Part shown: piece by piece, positions 1 to 9,527 of the stretch
How positions within the stretch are numbered: the stretch's first letter is position 1
How the letters are laid out: each line of letters begins with the position of its first letter
Assembly (NCBI GenBank): GCA_039105265.1
Contig: JAPFFF010000018.1
Coordinates: 2,356,001 to 2,420,000 of the forward strand
Length of the DNA stretch: 64,000 bases
Direction of reading: 5' to 3'
DNA from: Tritrichomonas musculus
Lineage: Eukaryota; Parabasalia; Tritrichomonadida; Tritrichomonadidae
Position numbers and translations under genes: made by a program
The notes under the pieces: generated by a model
What the model was told of the DNA's origin: nothing
Database searches by the model: none
What the model saw: only the letters and a program-made list of their open reading frames with translations

Positions 1-172
1 TCAAACTAGCTGTTGTACGCCCAATAGCGTTTGCAATTGATCGAGCATTAAATATTGAGGTTTTAATACCATTACCGGCTGATAATTGTTTACATTGAAG
101 TTGGGGCATTTTATACCGATAATGCTGATCAGCATCACGTTTAATTGGAATGAGATTTTCTCTTTTCGACAT
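1..172 (-). CDS. EIF5: Translation initiation factor eIF5, N-terminal part (runs off the window)
   Basis: Reading from the ATG at 172 toward base 1 gives 57 codons with no stop. The product begins MSKRENLIPIKRDADQHYRY and continues with YKMP, a GNGIKT motif and a segment resembling the family's 'NARSIANAIGR'. This order (YRYKMP, then GNGIKT, then an Asn-x-x-x-Ile-Ala-x-Ala stretch) is the start of the eIF5/eIF2-beta fold, and the closeness of YRYKMP to the N-terminus favours eIF5 over eIF2-beta. eIF5 is the GTPase-activating protein for eIF2 in the 43S pre-initiation complex. Only the N-terminus is present; an Arg near residue 15 of the family is the catalytic finger, and Arg residues are present in this stretch. 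It is divergent to the UBX gene, with about 750 bp between them. No clear TCAYTW initiator is visible just upstream. Confidence 0.85.
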   Translation of the reverse strand, partial: MSKRENLIPIKRDADQHYRYKMPQLQCKQLSAGNGIKTSIFNARSIANAIGRTTASL

Positions 173-655
173 TCGAATTATGTTTGACCAAATGTCTTTC
201 AATATTTCAATATACATGTCAAAATTTTAATTGAAATTTGAATTAGAAAATTTGATTGCGTTTTTAAATAAATAATTAATTACCAATAACTAAACAATTT
301 TAAAAAATATTTTCTTATTTATATGAATTAGTATAATCATTTATATTGTTATTAATCATATTATAACCATTTAAATAAAATATAATCAATATATCGTTAT
401 TGTATCTAGAAATTAAAATCTTTAGTACAAAATTTATATATTATTATTTTTATCTTTTAGTAAGCATAGAATATTAATATTTAAAATATTTTATTACAAT
501 TAATAATATTTAACAATCATAATAAAAATAAATAACAAATGAATTAATAACTAATGAATGCAATATTCAAATTTTTATTTGAAATTTGATGAATTATTTG
601 AATTTATTTTAAACATCAATATATCATCACCATATTATCAAATATTATAATATTT
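173..655. other. AT-rich divergent intergenic region, part 1
   Basis: No coding sequence is seen. It carries the upstream DNA of the eIF5 gene and is almost entirely A/T with short AT runs. A small inverted-repeat element follows at 656. Confidence 0.6.
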
Positions 656-807
656 CTAGCTTTAAATGTCTGATGACCATTTTTTAGCATTTGCTTTTTT
701 TGAAAGAAAAGATACTGTCTTTTTGATTATCACTACCCATTTTGAGCAAAATGATTTGTATATAATGATCATTTTCAGCTCAAAATGACCACCAATTTAA
801 AGCCTAG
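656..807. repeat. Small inverted-repeat element (MITE-like) in a divergent promoter region
   Basis: The left end reads CTAGCTTTAAATGTCTGATG and the right end, read inward on the other strand, CTAGGCTTTAAATTGGTGG; both then run into GACCATTTT/GGTCATTTTGAGC. Inside, CATTTTGAGC at about 752 is mirrored by GCTCAAAATG at about 778. The result is a 152-bp sequence able to fold on itself. The outermost bases CTAGGCTT are shared with the 130-bp element at 21745. No clean target duplication can be read because the flanks are AT-repetitive. It has no coding capacity. Confidence 0.5.
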
Positions 808-904
808 ATTATATTATTATTATATTATTATTCCATATGAAAAAGATTTAATTTTCTCAAAAAATACGTTATTTAAATCTATTGGAATTTGAAGTTATAT
901 TTGT

Positions 905-910
905 TCATTA
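905..910 (+). promoter_or_regulatory. Initiator element TCATTA
   Basis: TCATTA matches the trichomonad initiator TCAYTW and ends 12 bases before the ATG of the SEP-UBX gene, the short leader typical of these organisms. Confidence 0.55.
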
Positions 911-922
911 ATTATATTTTAA

Positions 923-1840
923 ATGTCAGACAAGTATAAAGCCCAAGGTGCAAAAAAACTCTCACAAGTACCTCTAGGCATCCCAGCAAAAAAAGTTCCA
1001 GCTAAAACTGCTACAAAAAAAACGATTGACTACCCAAAAAAAATTGAGCAATTACAAAAAACAGCAGAAGAAAGACTCCAAATGATCAATAACTTAAAAG
1101 AACAAATAGAATCACAGAAAAAAGATAGAACTGCTTTAGAAAAACAAATAGGTGAAATGAAACAATTTTTAGCTGATTATGGGTTTCAATGGGTTGGCGG
1201 CCCAGCTCCTGCTTTTGGATCTTTCCCTAATGGACCCATCGATATGTCTGTTTTTATGCAACGTGTTGAAGATTTAAATAAGCTTGCCGATTCAAATCAA
1301 CATATTAAAGATTCTAATGGTATTAAAGGATATCACAACACGAAAACAATGAATTTAATATTGAAAAATAATGGATTTATTGTGAATAACGGACCTCTTC
1401 GACCTTATTCTGAGAATAATAATGGAATGTTCTTTCAAGATATAATGGATGGTTATTTTCCTGGCGAATTTAAAAAGGAGTACCCAGATGGAGTTAAATT
1501 TTCTGTTGATGATCAAAGAAGTCTTGATTTATTTAGTGGAACACCTCGCAGGCTCCTTGAATCAGCTAGGTCGTCTCGTTCAGAAAAAGATGATCAACTA
1601 GGTGAAGGCGATGGAAAACTGAAGATTAAGTTTCCTGACGGATCTGATTTAGTTGTTAATACTCTTGGCAATCAAAAAATTAGGCAAATACGCAGATTAA
1701 TTGTTAATAATTTTGAGATTGATGATGAATTTGAACTATGCTCACCTCCTTCTAATAATTATTTAAATGATAATCATACTTTAGCATCTCTCAATTTGTA
1801 TCCTCGAGGAATTGTATTAATAACTATCAAAAAAAAGTGA
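923..1840 (+). CDS. SEP and UBX domain protein, UBXN11-like
   Basis: A 305-residue protein. Residues about 35-85 are a predicted coiled coil rich in Lys, Glu and Gln. A SEP domain follows at about 145-205 (LKNNGFIVNNGPLRPYSE, then DIMDGYFPGEF), and a UBX ubiquitin-like fold fills about 230-303 (KLKIKFPDGSDL to the end). The order coiled coil, SEP, UBX and the exact SEP wording (GPLRPY, QDIMDGYFP) match UBXN11 better than p47/UBXN2. UBX domains bind the AAA-ATPase p97/VCP, and the SEP domain also contributes to p97 binding in relatives, so a role as a p97 cofactor is likely. The start is supported by the initiator 12 bases upstream. No intron or break is seen. Confidence 0.85.
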   Translation: MSDKYKAQGAKKLSQVPLGIPAKKVPAKTATKKTIDYPKKIEQLQKTAEERLQMINNLKEQIESQKKDRTALEKQIGEMKQFLADYGFQWVGGPAPAFGSFPNGPIDMSVFMQRVEDLNKLADSNQHIKDSNGIKGYHNTKTMNLILKNNGFIVNNGPLRPYSENNNGMFFQDIMDGYFPGEFKKEYPDGVKFSVDDQRSLDLFSGTPRRLLESARSSRSEKDDQLGEGDGKLKIKFPDGSDLVVNTLGNQKIRQIRRLIVNNFEIDDEFELCSPPSNNYLNDNHTLASLNLYPRGIVLITIKKK

Positions 1841-2521
1841 TTTTCAGATTATTAATTTATTTTTTAATAGATATTTTGTTAAATGGATTTTATACTTTCA
1901 TATTATAGTATAATATTTAAAATTTTATTGTCATTTATGAGCCGATTTATGATTTTTGAATGAGGTGCGAGAACTAGGAAATTGGATAAAGAAGCTTGGT
2001 TTTAATATATTTAGATCTTTATATGATATTATATGTTATATATTATTTTCATCAATAATTATTCGGCAGGAGACAAAATATTGGGTTTTAAAATATTCAA
2101 TGAAAATGATGTAAACTATTCAATCATAGAAAATAAGTAAAAGCATGTATTGATTTTAAGGGTGCAGTATACTTGAGTGTTATTCAATCAATATTTAATG
2201 TTTACTAAATATATTAAAATATATATTGTAAATAATTTTTGTTAATCTATATATTTTATTTATTTAAAAATAAATTTAAATACTATAAAGATATTTATGT
2301 TTTAAATTTTTTCAATGATGTTAAGAAAAAAATTCTATACTTTTTCTGAAAATATTGACTGTAATCAATAATATAGTTTTACAGTCAGCAAGGAAAAGAA
2401 GGAGCATAAAGGATCATTTATCGCATTTAGCAAACTTATTTTATGATTGCTTTATTTTGTTGATAATTTACAGTTGGTTTTATTTCACAACATTCACAGA
2501 AATTCAGAATCTGTGATTTAA
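1841..2521. other. Intergenic DNA with a solitary transposon end
   Basis: No gene is seen. At 1963-1977 the sequence GAGGTGCGAGAACTAGG matches the terminal repeat of the elements at 2891 and 22152 (GARGTGCGAGARCT), but I find no partner end in the opposite orientation that belongs to it. It is best read as a leftover end of the same family. Confidence 0.45.
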
Positions 2522-2890
2522 TATGTTATTATAGCGTGTTTTATTGAATTATTTCAAATTTTGATATCATATATTTGAATTTCCTCTTATTTGCAAATAT
2601 TTGCTAGCTGATTCAAACAGATGCTTATTTTTTTTTTACTAATTGAAAAGCCATGGAGTTAATTTAGTAGGCTTAATTTATAATTTTAATTTATAATGAT
2701 GCTTAATTTTTTTCCTAGCTTATTTTTTTGCACTTCATTCAAAATTACAGATTCTGAATTTAAAATTTTAAAAATAAGAATTAGTATGTTATTATAGCGT
2801 GTTTTATTGAATTATTTCAAATTTTGATATCATATATTTGAATTTCCTCTTATTTACAAATATTTGCTAGCTGATTCAAACAGATGCTTT

Positions 2891-4272
2891 AGAAGTGCGA
2901 GAACTAAAATAACGTATTTTTTGTTTTAAAAAAGGATTGATTTTTCAAAAAATAATTCGTTAGCCTTATGATTTTTTTTAATAAAATAAAGTATATAATT
3001 GATTATGTATATTACATATCAGTATCAAACTATTTGAAAGTTCATACGTCGAAATTTAAATTTTATATATTTTCAAGAATATGATTGAAGTTGAACCAAT
3101 ATTGATTATTTATTCATTTCATCATATTCTAAATAATATTATTGATATAATTTCTAATTAATATATATATATAATATTATAATATAAATGAGATAAATTT
3201 ATTTTAACAAAAAAATTATAGAAAACATAAATATCTAGTTATAATATTAATTTTATGGGGATAATAATTTTATATTAGAATTAAATTATATTGTATGATA
3301 TTATATTATGATTATTTATAAATCCGCTCGACGGGCGTAGTTTTATTTTTATATTCACAAAAAGTTATAAAAGAATTGAGTAGAAATGTTCGTTAGGCTT
3401 AAATCCCCTCAAAATTCAATGCAATGTTCGTTAGGCTTAAATCCCCTCAAAATTCTGTACATATTCCGTTATATAATATTTTATTAATATTTCTTAAATA
3501 TCAGTAAATTAAAAATAAATAAAAAGTAATATATAATTTTTGGACGAAATTTATTTTAAAAAATATTTTTTTTTATCTTGAAATAGCAAACAGAGGACAG
3601 ATCTTATCTTCAATAATTTTATAAATCTACTTTCACACTTTATACGCTTAATACTTTCATTAAATTAAATAATAATATAATAATAACAGGCTATTATAAT
3701 GAATAAGACTAAAATAAATAATTATCAAGAATTTCAGATTATATCTATATAAACCATGCATTATTCGTTAAAGAAATAATTATTAAACCAATTAAATATC
3801 AGTTATTTGTCAAATGACAACAATAAAACATATTTTTGAGAATCTTTGTTTCATAATCGTAACTTTTAACCAAGGAAATAATTTAATTTATGAATTATCA
3901 AATAATATCATTGATATTAGTAATAATATATCATTTTATGCTATATTCTTTGTTTGTTTAAATTTCGAATATTGAAATCCTTTAATTGCTCAACGATTAC
4001 AAAAGTTAAAAATGTGAATATTTAAATTATTTTATTTAAACAAATATAAAAATTACCTTAAAAAACAAATTATTTGGTGCTCTTTTTTTATTTTTTTAGA
4101 AATAAAAATTTGAATTGTTTATTTTCTCATATTCAATTTTAAAATCAATATACTATTACTTGTAGCGAACCAAATTAAACAATTATACATTAATTATACA
4201 TTATTTTACCTGTGTAAATAAATATCTAAATTTGAAATAAATTGGTTAACCAAAGGTAGTTCTCGCACCTCT
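2891..4272. mobile_element. Non-autonomous terminal-inverted-repeat element, copy 1
   Basis: The left end AGAAGTGCGAGAACTAAAA and the right end read inward AGAGGTGCGAGAACTACC form a 15-bp inverted repeat. TGCTTT lies directly outside both ends (2885-2890 and 4273-4278); the target is a T run, so the true duplication may be 8 bp with slippage. The uninterrupted target is still readable in the first array copy at 2621-2640. The 1382-bp interior has no transposase; it shares a GC-rich island (CCGCTCGACGGGCG near 3324) with the copy at 22152. Family unknown; an 8-bp duplication in the second copy would suit a hAT-like or P-like origin. Confidence 0.75.
3385..3456. repeat. 38-bp direct repeat inside copy 1
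   Basis: AATGTTCGTTAGGCTTAAAT continuing into CCCCTCAAAATTC occurs at 3385 and again at 3423. Related TTCCCCTCAATTT and CTCCCCTCAATTT pieces occur twice in the sister element (near 22650 and 23290), so this is a subterminal family motif. Confidence 0.65.
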
Positions 4273-4748
4273 TGCTTTTTTTTTTTACTAATTGAAAAGC
4301 CATGGAGTTAATTTAGTAGGCTTAATTTATAATTTTAATTTATAATGATGCTTAATTTTTTTCCTAGCTTATTTTTTTGCACTTCATTCAAAATCACAGA
4401 TTCTGAATTTAAAAATTAAAAATAAGAATTAGTATGTTATTATAGCGTGTTTTATTGAATTATTTCAAATTTTGATATCATATATTTGAATTTCCTCTTA
4501 TTTACAAATATTTGCTAGTTGATTCAAACAGATGCTTTTTTTTTTTTTTGCCAAAATAATTTAGTAGACATATTTTTTCTTTATTTTTTTTACATAAATA
4601 TCGATACTTTACTTGTATTTATTCATTTATTAGTTTTTTCGAAATTGGCAAAATTTGATATATTATATGATTTTCAGATTAATTTAATTTTTTTAATAAT
4701 TTATTTAAAATCATAAAATAAAACCAAATAAGTTAATCAAATGTTTAT

Positions 4749-6092
4749 TCATTTCTTTTCTTTATAATCACCTTGGTCATTTTGGTTCAAGAGTCTACTT
4801 TGTGCTCGTATTTCATTTTTTACTTTTTTATCATATGGTCTTTTGCGCTTTTCTTTTTCATTGAATTTTATTTCCTCATCGTGTTTCATCTCCTGCATTA
4901 ATGGAGTTGAAATTGATCCAGGACAAATTTTATTCAAAATTTTTGAATCAAAATATGGATCATTTTTCCTCCCCACAGCTATTGCTGCACGAGCTTCGTT
5001 GCTCGTGTGAAAAACTTTATTTTTGGGAATTGTTTTACTAATCATCGAATTTAACGATTCATTGTCTTGAGTCCTCACTGTACCGGTTTCTCTAATGAGA
5101 GGTGTATTTTTTGCAAGAAACTTATCAAGTTCTTTTTGAAATTGGTCATTAGTTTTCCCTTGCTCCCATTCCCAGAATGAGTTATTGTGATCAGTAAACT
5201 TTTTGGGGCGCCCCACTTTTCTAAGGCCATACATTTCGTTAGGATGAATGCAGTTTTTGTGATTTCCAATCACATGATTAGTCATATTTAACCACATCTG
5301 TTCTCTCATTTTTGTCTCTTTAACATTAAATATTACAAATTTAAACCAAGAAATGATCTTGACAATTAGTGTTGAGAAAATTTCAAAACACTTTTTGTAA
5401 GTGTTTTTGGATGGATCATTTTTATTTTTTAACGTGCGTGAATACTTTTCAAAGTAATTATTTGCATTTCTCTTTATTTCTTGGCATGCATGTCCTGGAT
5501 CTAAACTCTCAGTTAAACCAAGTTCTTTGTGTTTCTTTAAAAGGTTTGATGTTTTATTGTCATGATCATGACATATTCTGATATTTTTGTTGGCAATTTT
5601 TGAATCAAGTTCATTCAATCCTTTTTCAATGCCGACTGTTTCCATATTGGATGATTTTACATCTTTGTTTGCACCATAATTTCCATTAGAAACACTTTCA
5701 AAATCTACTATTTTCTTTTGCTTTTGATCGAAAAAAGAAACAGTGGAGTAAGAACCATGCCTTTTATGATTCCATTGACCATCAATCGATATAGATGAAT
5801 TTTCTTTTATGTTATCTGCATTCTGCTTGCAACTTTCTTTTACTGTATTTATTACATCAGTTAACACTTGCTTTTGGCAATTAAAAAATGTACGTTTCGA
5901 CGGAGTTGGAGTATTCATCATTGTAGCTTGCTTTTTAACTCCTTCATAGCTATTTCCTGTGAGAAGACCATTCATTACCATGAGCCTTGGACTTAATTTA
6001 GGATTTGGCTGAGGTGCTTCAGGTGTTTTTTTAGCCAGTCGATCAATTGCAATTTTCCTGCAATGCTTGGCTTGCTTTGATTTAGGTGCCAT
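4749..6092 (-). CDS. DDE transposase, Mutator/Kolobok-like
   Basis: The protein is 447 residues from the second ATG (MAPKSKQAKH), chosen because a perfect initiator TCATTA lies 7 bases upstream; a longer frame reaches 6143. A SISIDGQWNHKRHGS stretch followed by a strand-rich segment (KKIVDFESVSN) resembles the 'DGtWqkRGh ... GKVlD' first-aspartate region of Mutator-like and Kolobok-like DDE transposases. A second acidic site is in ICHDHDNKTS, and the likely glutamate is in QDNESLNSM. The N-terminus is basic. There is no in-frame stop, so it may be functional. The five 30-bp repeats just upstream and the AT-rich flanks are probably part of the same element, but I could not define its outer inverted repeats. 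The superfamily assignment is tentative; transposase function is likely. Confidence 0.6.
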   Translation of the reverse strand: MAPKSKQAKHCRKIAIDRLAKKTPEAPQPNPKLSPRLMVMNGLLTGNSYEGVKKQATMMNTPTPSKRTFFNCQKQVLTDVINTVKESCKQNADNIKENSSISIDGQWNHKRHGSYSTVSFFDQKQKKIVDFESVSNGNYGANKDVKSSNMETVGIEKGLNELDSKIANKNIRICHDHDNKTSNLLKKHKELGLTESLDPGHACQEIKRNANNYFEKYSRTLKNKNDPSKNTYKKCFEIFSTLIVKIISWFKFVIFNVKETKMREQMWLNMTNHVIGNHKNCIHPNEMYGLRKVGRPKKFTDHNNSFWEWEQGKTNDQFQKELDKFLAKNTPLIRETGTVRTQDNESLNSMISKTIPKNKVFHTSNEARAAIAVGRKNDPYFDSKILNKICPGSISTPLMQEMKHDEEIKFNEKEKRKRPYDKKVKNEIRAQSRLLNQNDQGDYKEKK

Positions 6093-6098
6093 GTATAA

Positions 6099-6104
6099 TA
6101 ATGA
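6099..6104 (-). promoter_or_regulatory. Initiator element of the transposase gene
   Basis: On the minus strand this reads TCATTA, a full match to the trichomonad initiator, 7 bases before the ATG at 6092. It decides between the two candidate starts. Confidence 0.55.
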
Positions 6105-6150
6105 AGTCAGAGAAGAAAAGCTTGCAATGAAATCACGAAACATAAAAATA

Positions 6151-6300
6151 TACGTTTAATGCATTCAAAAACCTAATGAAGACGTTTAATGCATTCAAAA
6201 ACCTAATGAAGACGTTAAAAGTATTCAAAATTCTGATAAATACGTTTATTCTATAGAAAATTATGATAACTACGTTTATTGTTATCAAAAATTTGATGAT
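6151..6300. repeat. Five 30-bp tandem repeats upstream of the transposase
   Basis: Units begin at 6151, 6181, 6211, 6241 and 6271 with a strict 30-bp step. Units 1 and 2 are almost identical (ACGTTTAATGCATTCAAAAA...), and units 3-5 drift while keeping ACGTT at the start and TCAAAA/GAAAA in the middle. Sitting 50-200 bp upstream of a transposase start, they could be transposase-binding or promoter repeats. Confidence 0.8.
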
Positions 6301-7333
6301 TGACATACAAAAAGTTAAATTTATACGTTAAATACATTTAAAAAGTTAACATATATTCAAAATAAAGTATACTCATCTTCTCAAAATTTGCTTTTTTTTC
6401 TAGCTTTATCTATGATATTTTTTAATTATTTAATAATGCAAATGGACTTTAAAAATACTCAAACATTTCAAAATAATTTTATATTTTGTATAGATTATTA
6501 TGGTTTTGAATTAAATGATGTTTTGTGTTTTCAATTTCGAATGCAACCAACATTTTCAAAAACTCTCAACATTGTAATATTGCTTATTCATTATTCATCA
6601 TTCTTATAAAATATTGGAACATTAGATATAGAAATCAATGATCACATAGCTTTTTTTCAATAACCACTTTTTCTATATAAATTCGATATGCAAAAAAAAC
6701 TATTGGAGCCTTTAATTTTTATTTTTTGTTTTTAAAAGATATTTTTTAAAACAGTATTCATGAAACTCCAAAAAGTAATGTTGCAATATTTGTTAATAAA
6801 TAAATATAACTTTCTCAAAGTGAATTTTTTTGTTAATCAACTTTAAAATAATAAACTTCATTAAATAAATAAATAAAAAATGAATAAAACGAAAAGAATT
6901 TGTTTAATAATGAAAGAAAAATAATTTAATCAGTTAATACAACAAATTCATGGAATGTAGAAGATATATATCATGAATAAAAAAATAATTGCAAATGCCA
7001 TTTAATCATTAATTTAAAAAGCATATATACATATGATATTAATTTTATATAATGATTGATATAAAAATGTTTTTCTAGTAAAAAAAATTTAAAATTAATA
7101 ATTGAAAGCTGGATATAAAAATAAAACTATGAATAATTTCAGAAAAAATATAGAATTTTTTTCAGAGAGTCTTTGAAAATAATTAAAATACAAATATCTT
7201 CTAATTATTTAAAATTATTTAAAAATGCATATTCCAAGTAAATAGTCAAAAATTATTTTTATATATTTAATTTATAAATGTTGGTTGTAATTAATTAGAT
7301 ATTTAAAAAACTTCAAATATCCCGCACCCTTAA
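6301..7333. other. AT-rich intergenic DNA
   Basis: No gene, RNA or recognisable repeat is seen other than short AT runs. It ends at the TTAA site of the next element. Confidence 0.5.
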
Positions 7334-8070
7334 GGTACAAATCTAGTACGTTATAGATTGAGAGAAAGCACGTTATATATTTGAGACCCCTTGCCCTTTT
7401 GAAAAAGTTTTATTTTGAATGCGTGTCAGATTTGAAATTCTGAACTTTATTTTTTTTTTTTATAAAATTTTTGATAAATCTATCGTTCCGTAAAAATAGC
7501 AACGAAAATCCTATCGTTCCGTAAAAATAGAAACAGAGCCAATTTTTTTTATAAAAAACAAGTTAAAAATAACAAAAATGCATAAAAACATAAAAATAAA
7601 AAGATTTAAATGGTTTATTATATGCAAATAGTTAAAATGATGGTAAAATTGTAATAGTATAAGGATAATTTTGGGTAATTTTTTTCACATATCTTCGAAG
7701 AATTTGCAAGTAAACGACGTATAATTATGATTTTGAACGGATATTTGTGGCTATTTAGGGATTACAGATGAAATAATTTCATCTTCATATCAATCTAGTC
7801 TTATTGTTGCTGCTTATAGCAAATACGTCCTTTTATGATGTTTATGTTTGCTTGTAAGTGGTAAGGAAAGGCCACTTTTCGATTTCTTGGATAATCCTTG
7901 CAAAGGAAAGTATGGCTATTTATAAATAAACGGTCTCTTTCGTTGCGATTTTTACGGAAAAAGACATTTATCAAATTTTTTGAAAAAAATATTTTTTTAT
8001 ATAACATGTCCTTTAGTTTTAATAAAGTGTCAAAAAAAATTGCGGTTTCTAAACGTACTAGATTTGTTCC
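7334..8070. mobile_element. TTAA-flanked inverted-repeat element 1
   Basis: TTAA at 7330-7333 and at 8071-8074 flank inverted ends GGTACAAATCTAGTACGTT (left) and GGAACAAATCTAGTACGTT (right, read inward), one mismatch in 19. The 737-bp interior has CTATCGTTCCGTAAAAATAG twice at 7480 and 7511 and an inverted relative near 7940. A TTAA target duplication is the mark of piggyBac and Kolobok elements. The minus strand keeps a 68-codon frame at 7801-8007 without known relatives. The element is probably non-autonomous. Confidence 0.7.
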
Positions 8071-8139
8071 TTAAAGACAATTTTAATATTAAATTTATTT
8101 AAATTTATTATTTATTCTTTTTTAATCCATTTCTTAACA

Positions 8140-8259
8140 TTAATTTGCTTCATTTAAATTTTTTTTCAGATATTCTGGATATTCGGCATCATTTATATCA
8201 TCTTCTTTGAAATGAGTGTCAATTGGATTATTATCTTTAATAAAAATATAAATGAATTT
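8140..8259 (-). pseudogene. Possible C-terminal coding remnant
   Basis: Forty codons read cleanly on the minus strand, ending in TAA at 8140 (KEDDINDAEYPEYLKKNLNE near the end). Residue composition is protein-like rather than AT noise, but it is closed by a stop upstream and has no start. No family is recognised. Confidence 0.25.
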
Positions 8260-8544
8260 TCAATTTGTGATGAACTCTATTTTTCTTCTGTCTTTTTTGA
8301 AATTTGATAAACTTTTATAGTATTTCAAGTTAGTCTTTTTCTCAATACTGCGTTTTTATTCTTATTTCCTTTGTGTTGGCATCTGACAAATTTATATATC
8401 TAGTCATTATACTGCTGCCTGATAAAGATGATGATTTTGAAATTTATTCTTTATAAAAAAAATGGCTGAAATTCAAGCTTATTATAAATACTTTGAAAAT
8501 ATATTTTAATGTCAGGTGTATGCCATACCTGTGCGATTGATTCA

Positions 8545-8676
8545 ACATTTATTGAAACGTGATGTGAAAAAATATTTTTTCAAAAAGTTTTTTTTTTTCA
8601 GTATTTTATTTTTTATATATTCACAAGAAATAATTAAAGATTTTCATTCTAAAGTCCGATTCAAAAAGCTTGGGAC
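8545..8676. mobile_element. Internally deleted copy of the DD34E Tc1-type element
   Basis: The left side holds GAAACGTGATGTGAAAAA (8554) and the right side AAAGTCCGATTCAAAAAGCT followed by TGGGAC (8651-8676). The same two ends bound the broken transposase element at 15418-16593 on the opposite strand. The shared sequence stops sharply after GGGAC, and here TA follows, as expected for a Tc1/mariner TA target. About 130 bp in all, so a MITE. Confidence 0.6.
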
Positions 8677-8679
8677 TAC

Positions 8680-9049
8680 TAAACTAAGTTTTTTAATTAT
8701 TACCTTATTCACAAAAAAATTGAGAGTTTTTAATTCAAATTTTCTATGAGTCTTCAGAAAGTAGGACGATAAGTAGGGACAAATTATTTTTTTTAAAATA
8801 CCATATCTTTCAATTTTGAGAAGATGAAAATAAAAACAAAGAATATAAAAAAGTTTTTTATTCAGGAAAAATACCTTTTAAATAGCTTTGGGAGCCTTTG
8901 AGGGCTAAGCCCAATTGGTTAAGGTAATAGCGGGAGCCTCGACCTGAAATGAATGAAGGTATTCATGCCTTAATAACTTAAAAAAAATATTTAGCTTTAT
9001 TCAAATTTGAGAGGACGATAAGAAGGGACAAATTAAAAAACTTAGTTTA
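8680..9049. repeat. Inverted-repeat block with internal direct repeats
   Basis: TAAACTAAGTTTTTTAATT at 8680-8698 has a perfect 19-bp inverse at 9031-9049. Inside, AGGACGATAAGTAGGGACAA at 8763 recurs as AGGACGATAAGAAGGGACAA at 9012, a direct repeat 249 bp apart. The block lies between the deleted Tc1 copy and the outer inverted repeat at 9049. It looks like a small composite element; the tRNA-like boxes at 8907-8969 are within it. Confidence 0.6.
8907..8969 (+). other. tRNA-like Pol III promoter boxes (SINE-like)
   Basis: AAGCCCAATTGG at 8907-8918 fits an A box (TRGCNNARYNGG) at 11 of 12 positions. GGTATTCATGCC at 8958-8969 is a weaker B-box match at a normal distance of about 40 bases. No cloverleaf folds around them (the acceptor and D stems fail), so this is not a tRNA gene. 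It could be a tRNA-derived SINE remnant. Confidence 0.3.
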
Positions 9050-9464
9050 AAGGTCGTACAACTAAATTGAATAAAAAATAAAATTAAATAAATTTATATT
9101 TATCTTAATAAATAATTTATTTAATAATTATAATATATAATTTATATATTTTATATCCAATATTATAAAATGTAATGGTTGAAATAAAGACTTTAATTAA
9201 AATTCAATATATATCGATTTCTTATATATTTGCATCATTTAAAAAATATAGATGTTATTCGAATGGGTATACTATGTGTTATACAAATAATATTTTACTT
9301 TTTGACGAAATCCTTCAGTAATTGAAATATTAAACTTTTTAATAGGAGGTCCAACGATAGAAAATTTTTGAGTTTTTTCAGCCTTAATAAATATTTAAAA
9401 AAAATATTATAAAATTATCAGCAACTTATTTACAACTTAAAAAATAAATTATTTTTGAAAAAGA

Positions 9465-9487
9465 TCTATTAGCAGTGGAGATTCCAC
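9465..9487 (+). repeat. Left subterminal inverted repeat of the P-like element
   Basis: It starts TCTATTAGCAGTGGAGATTC and ends CAC, a perfect 23-bp inverse of 13097-13119. It lies 41 bases upstream of the transposase start, so transposase binding here could also repress its own gene. Confidence 0.8.
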
Positions 9488-9527
9488 TTTTTAAATTTCT
9501 GAAGGTTTGTTTGATTTGCCATAAAAA

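Larger units (their letters stand above)
2522..4540. repeat. 263-bp tandem repeat array, two and a half copies, split by a transposon
   Basis: A block starting TATGTTATTATAGCGTG and ending GATTCAAACAGATGCTT occurs at 2522-2627, 2785-2889 and 4433-4537. A second block starting ACTAATTGAAAAGCCATGG links the copies at 2638-2784 and 4287-4432. If the insertion at 2891-4272 is taken out, the order is A-S-A-S-A with a 263-bp period. Copies differ by only a few bases, so the duplication is recent, and the insertion came after it. The blocks have no open frame of note. Confidence 0.8.

Noticed and set aside
6151-6300. CRISPR-like array
   Set aside because: The 30-bp units are directly adjacent with no spacers, and the host is a eukaryote; they are tandem repeats.
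7801-8007. FLYWCH zinc finger of a MULE transposase
   Set aside because: The hydrophobic pattern is vaguely similar, but the WxC and Cys/His ligands are missing, and the TTAA-flanked element is not MULE-like.
8890-8975. tRNA gene
   Set aside because: A-box-like and B-box-like motifs are present, but the acceptor, D and anticodon stems do not form.
8763-9035. LTR pair
   Set aside because: The direct repeats are only about 24 bp and 249 bp apart, with no gag, protease or reverse transcriptase nearby.
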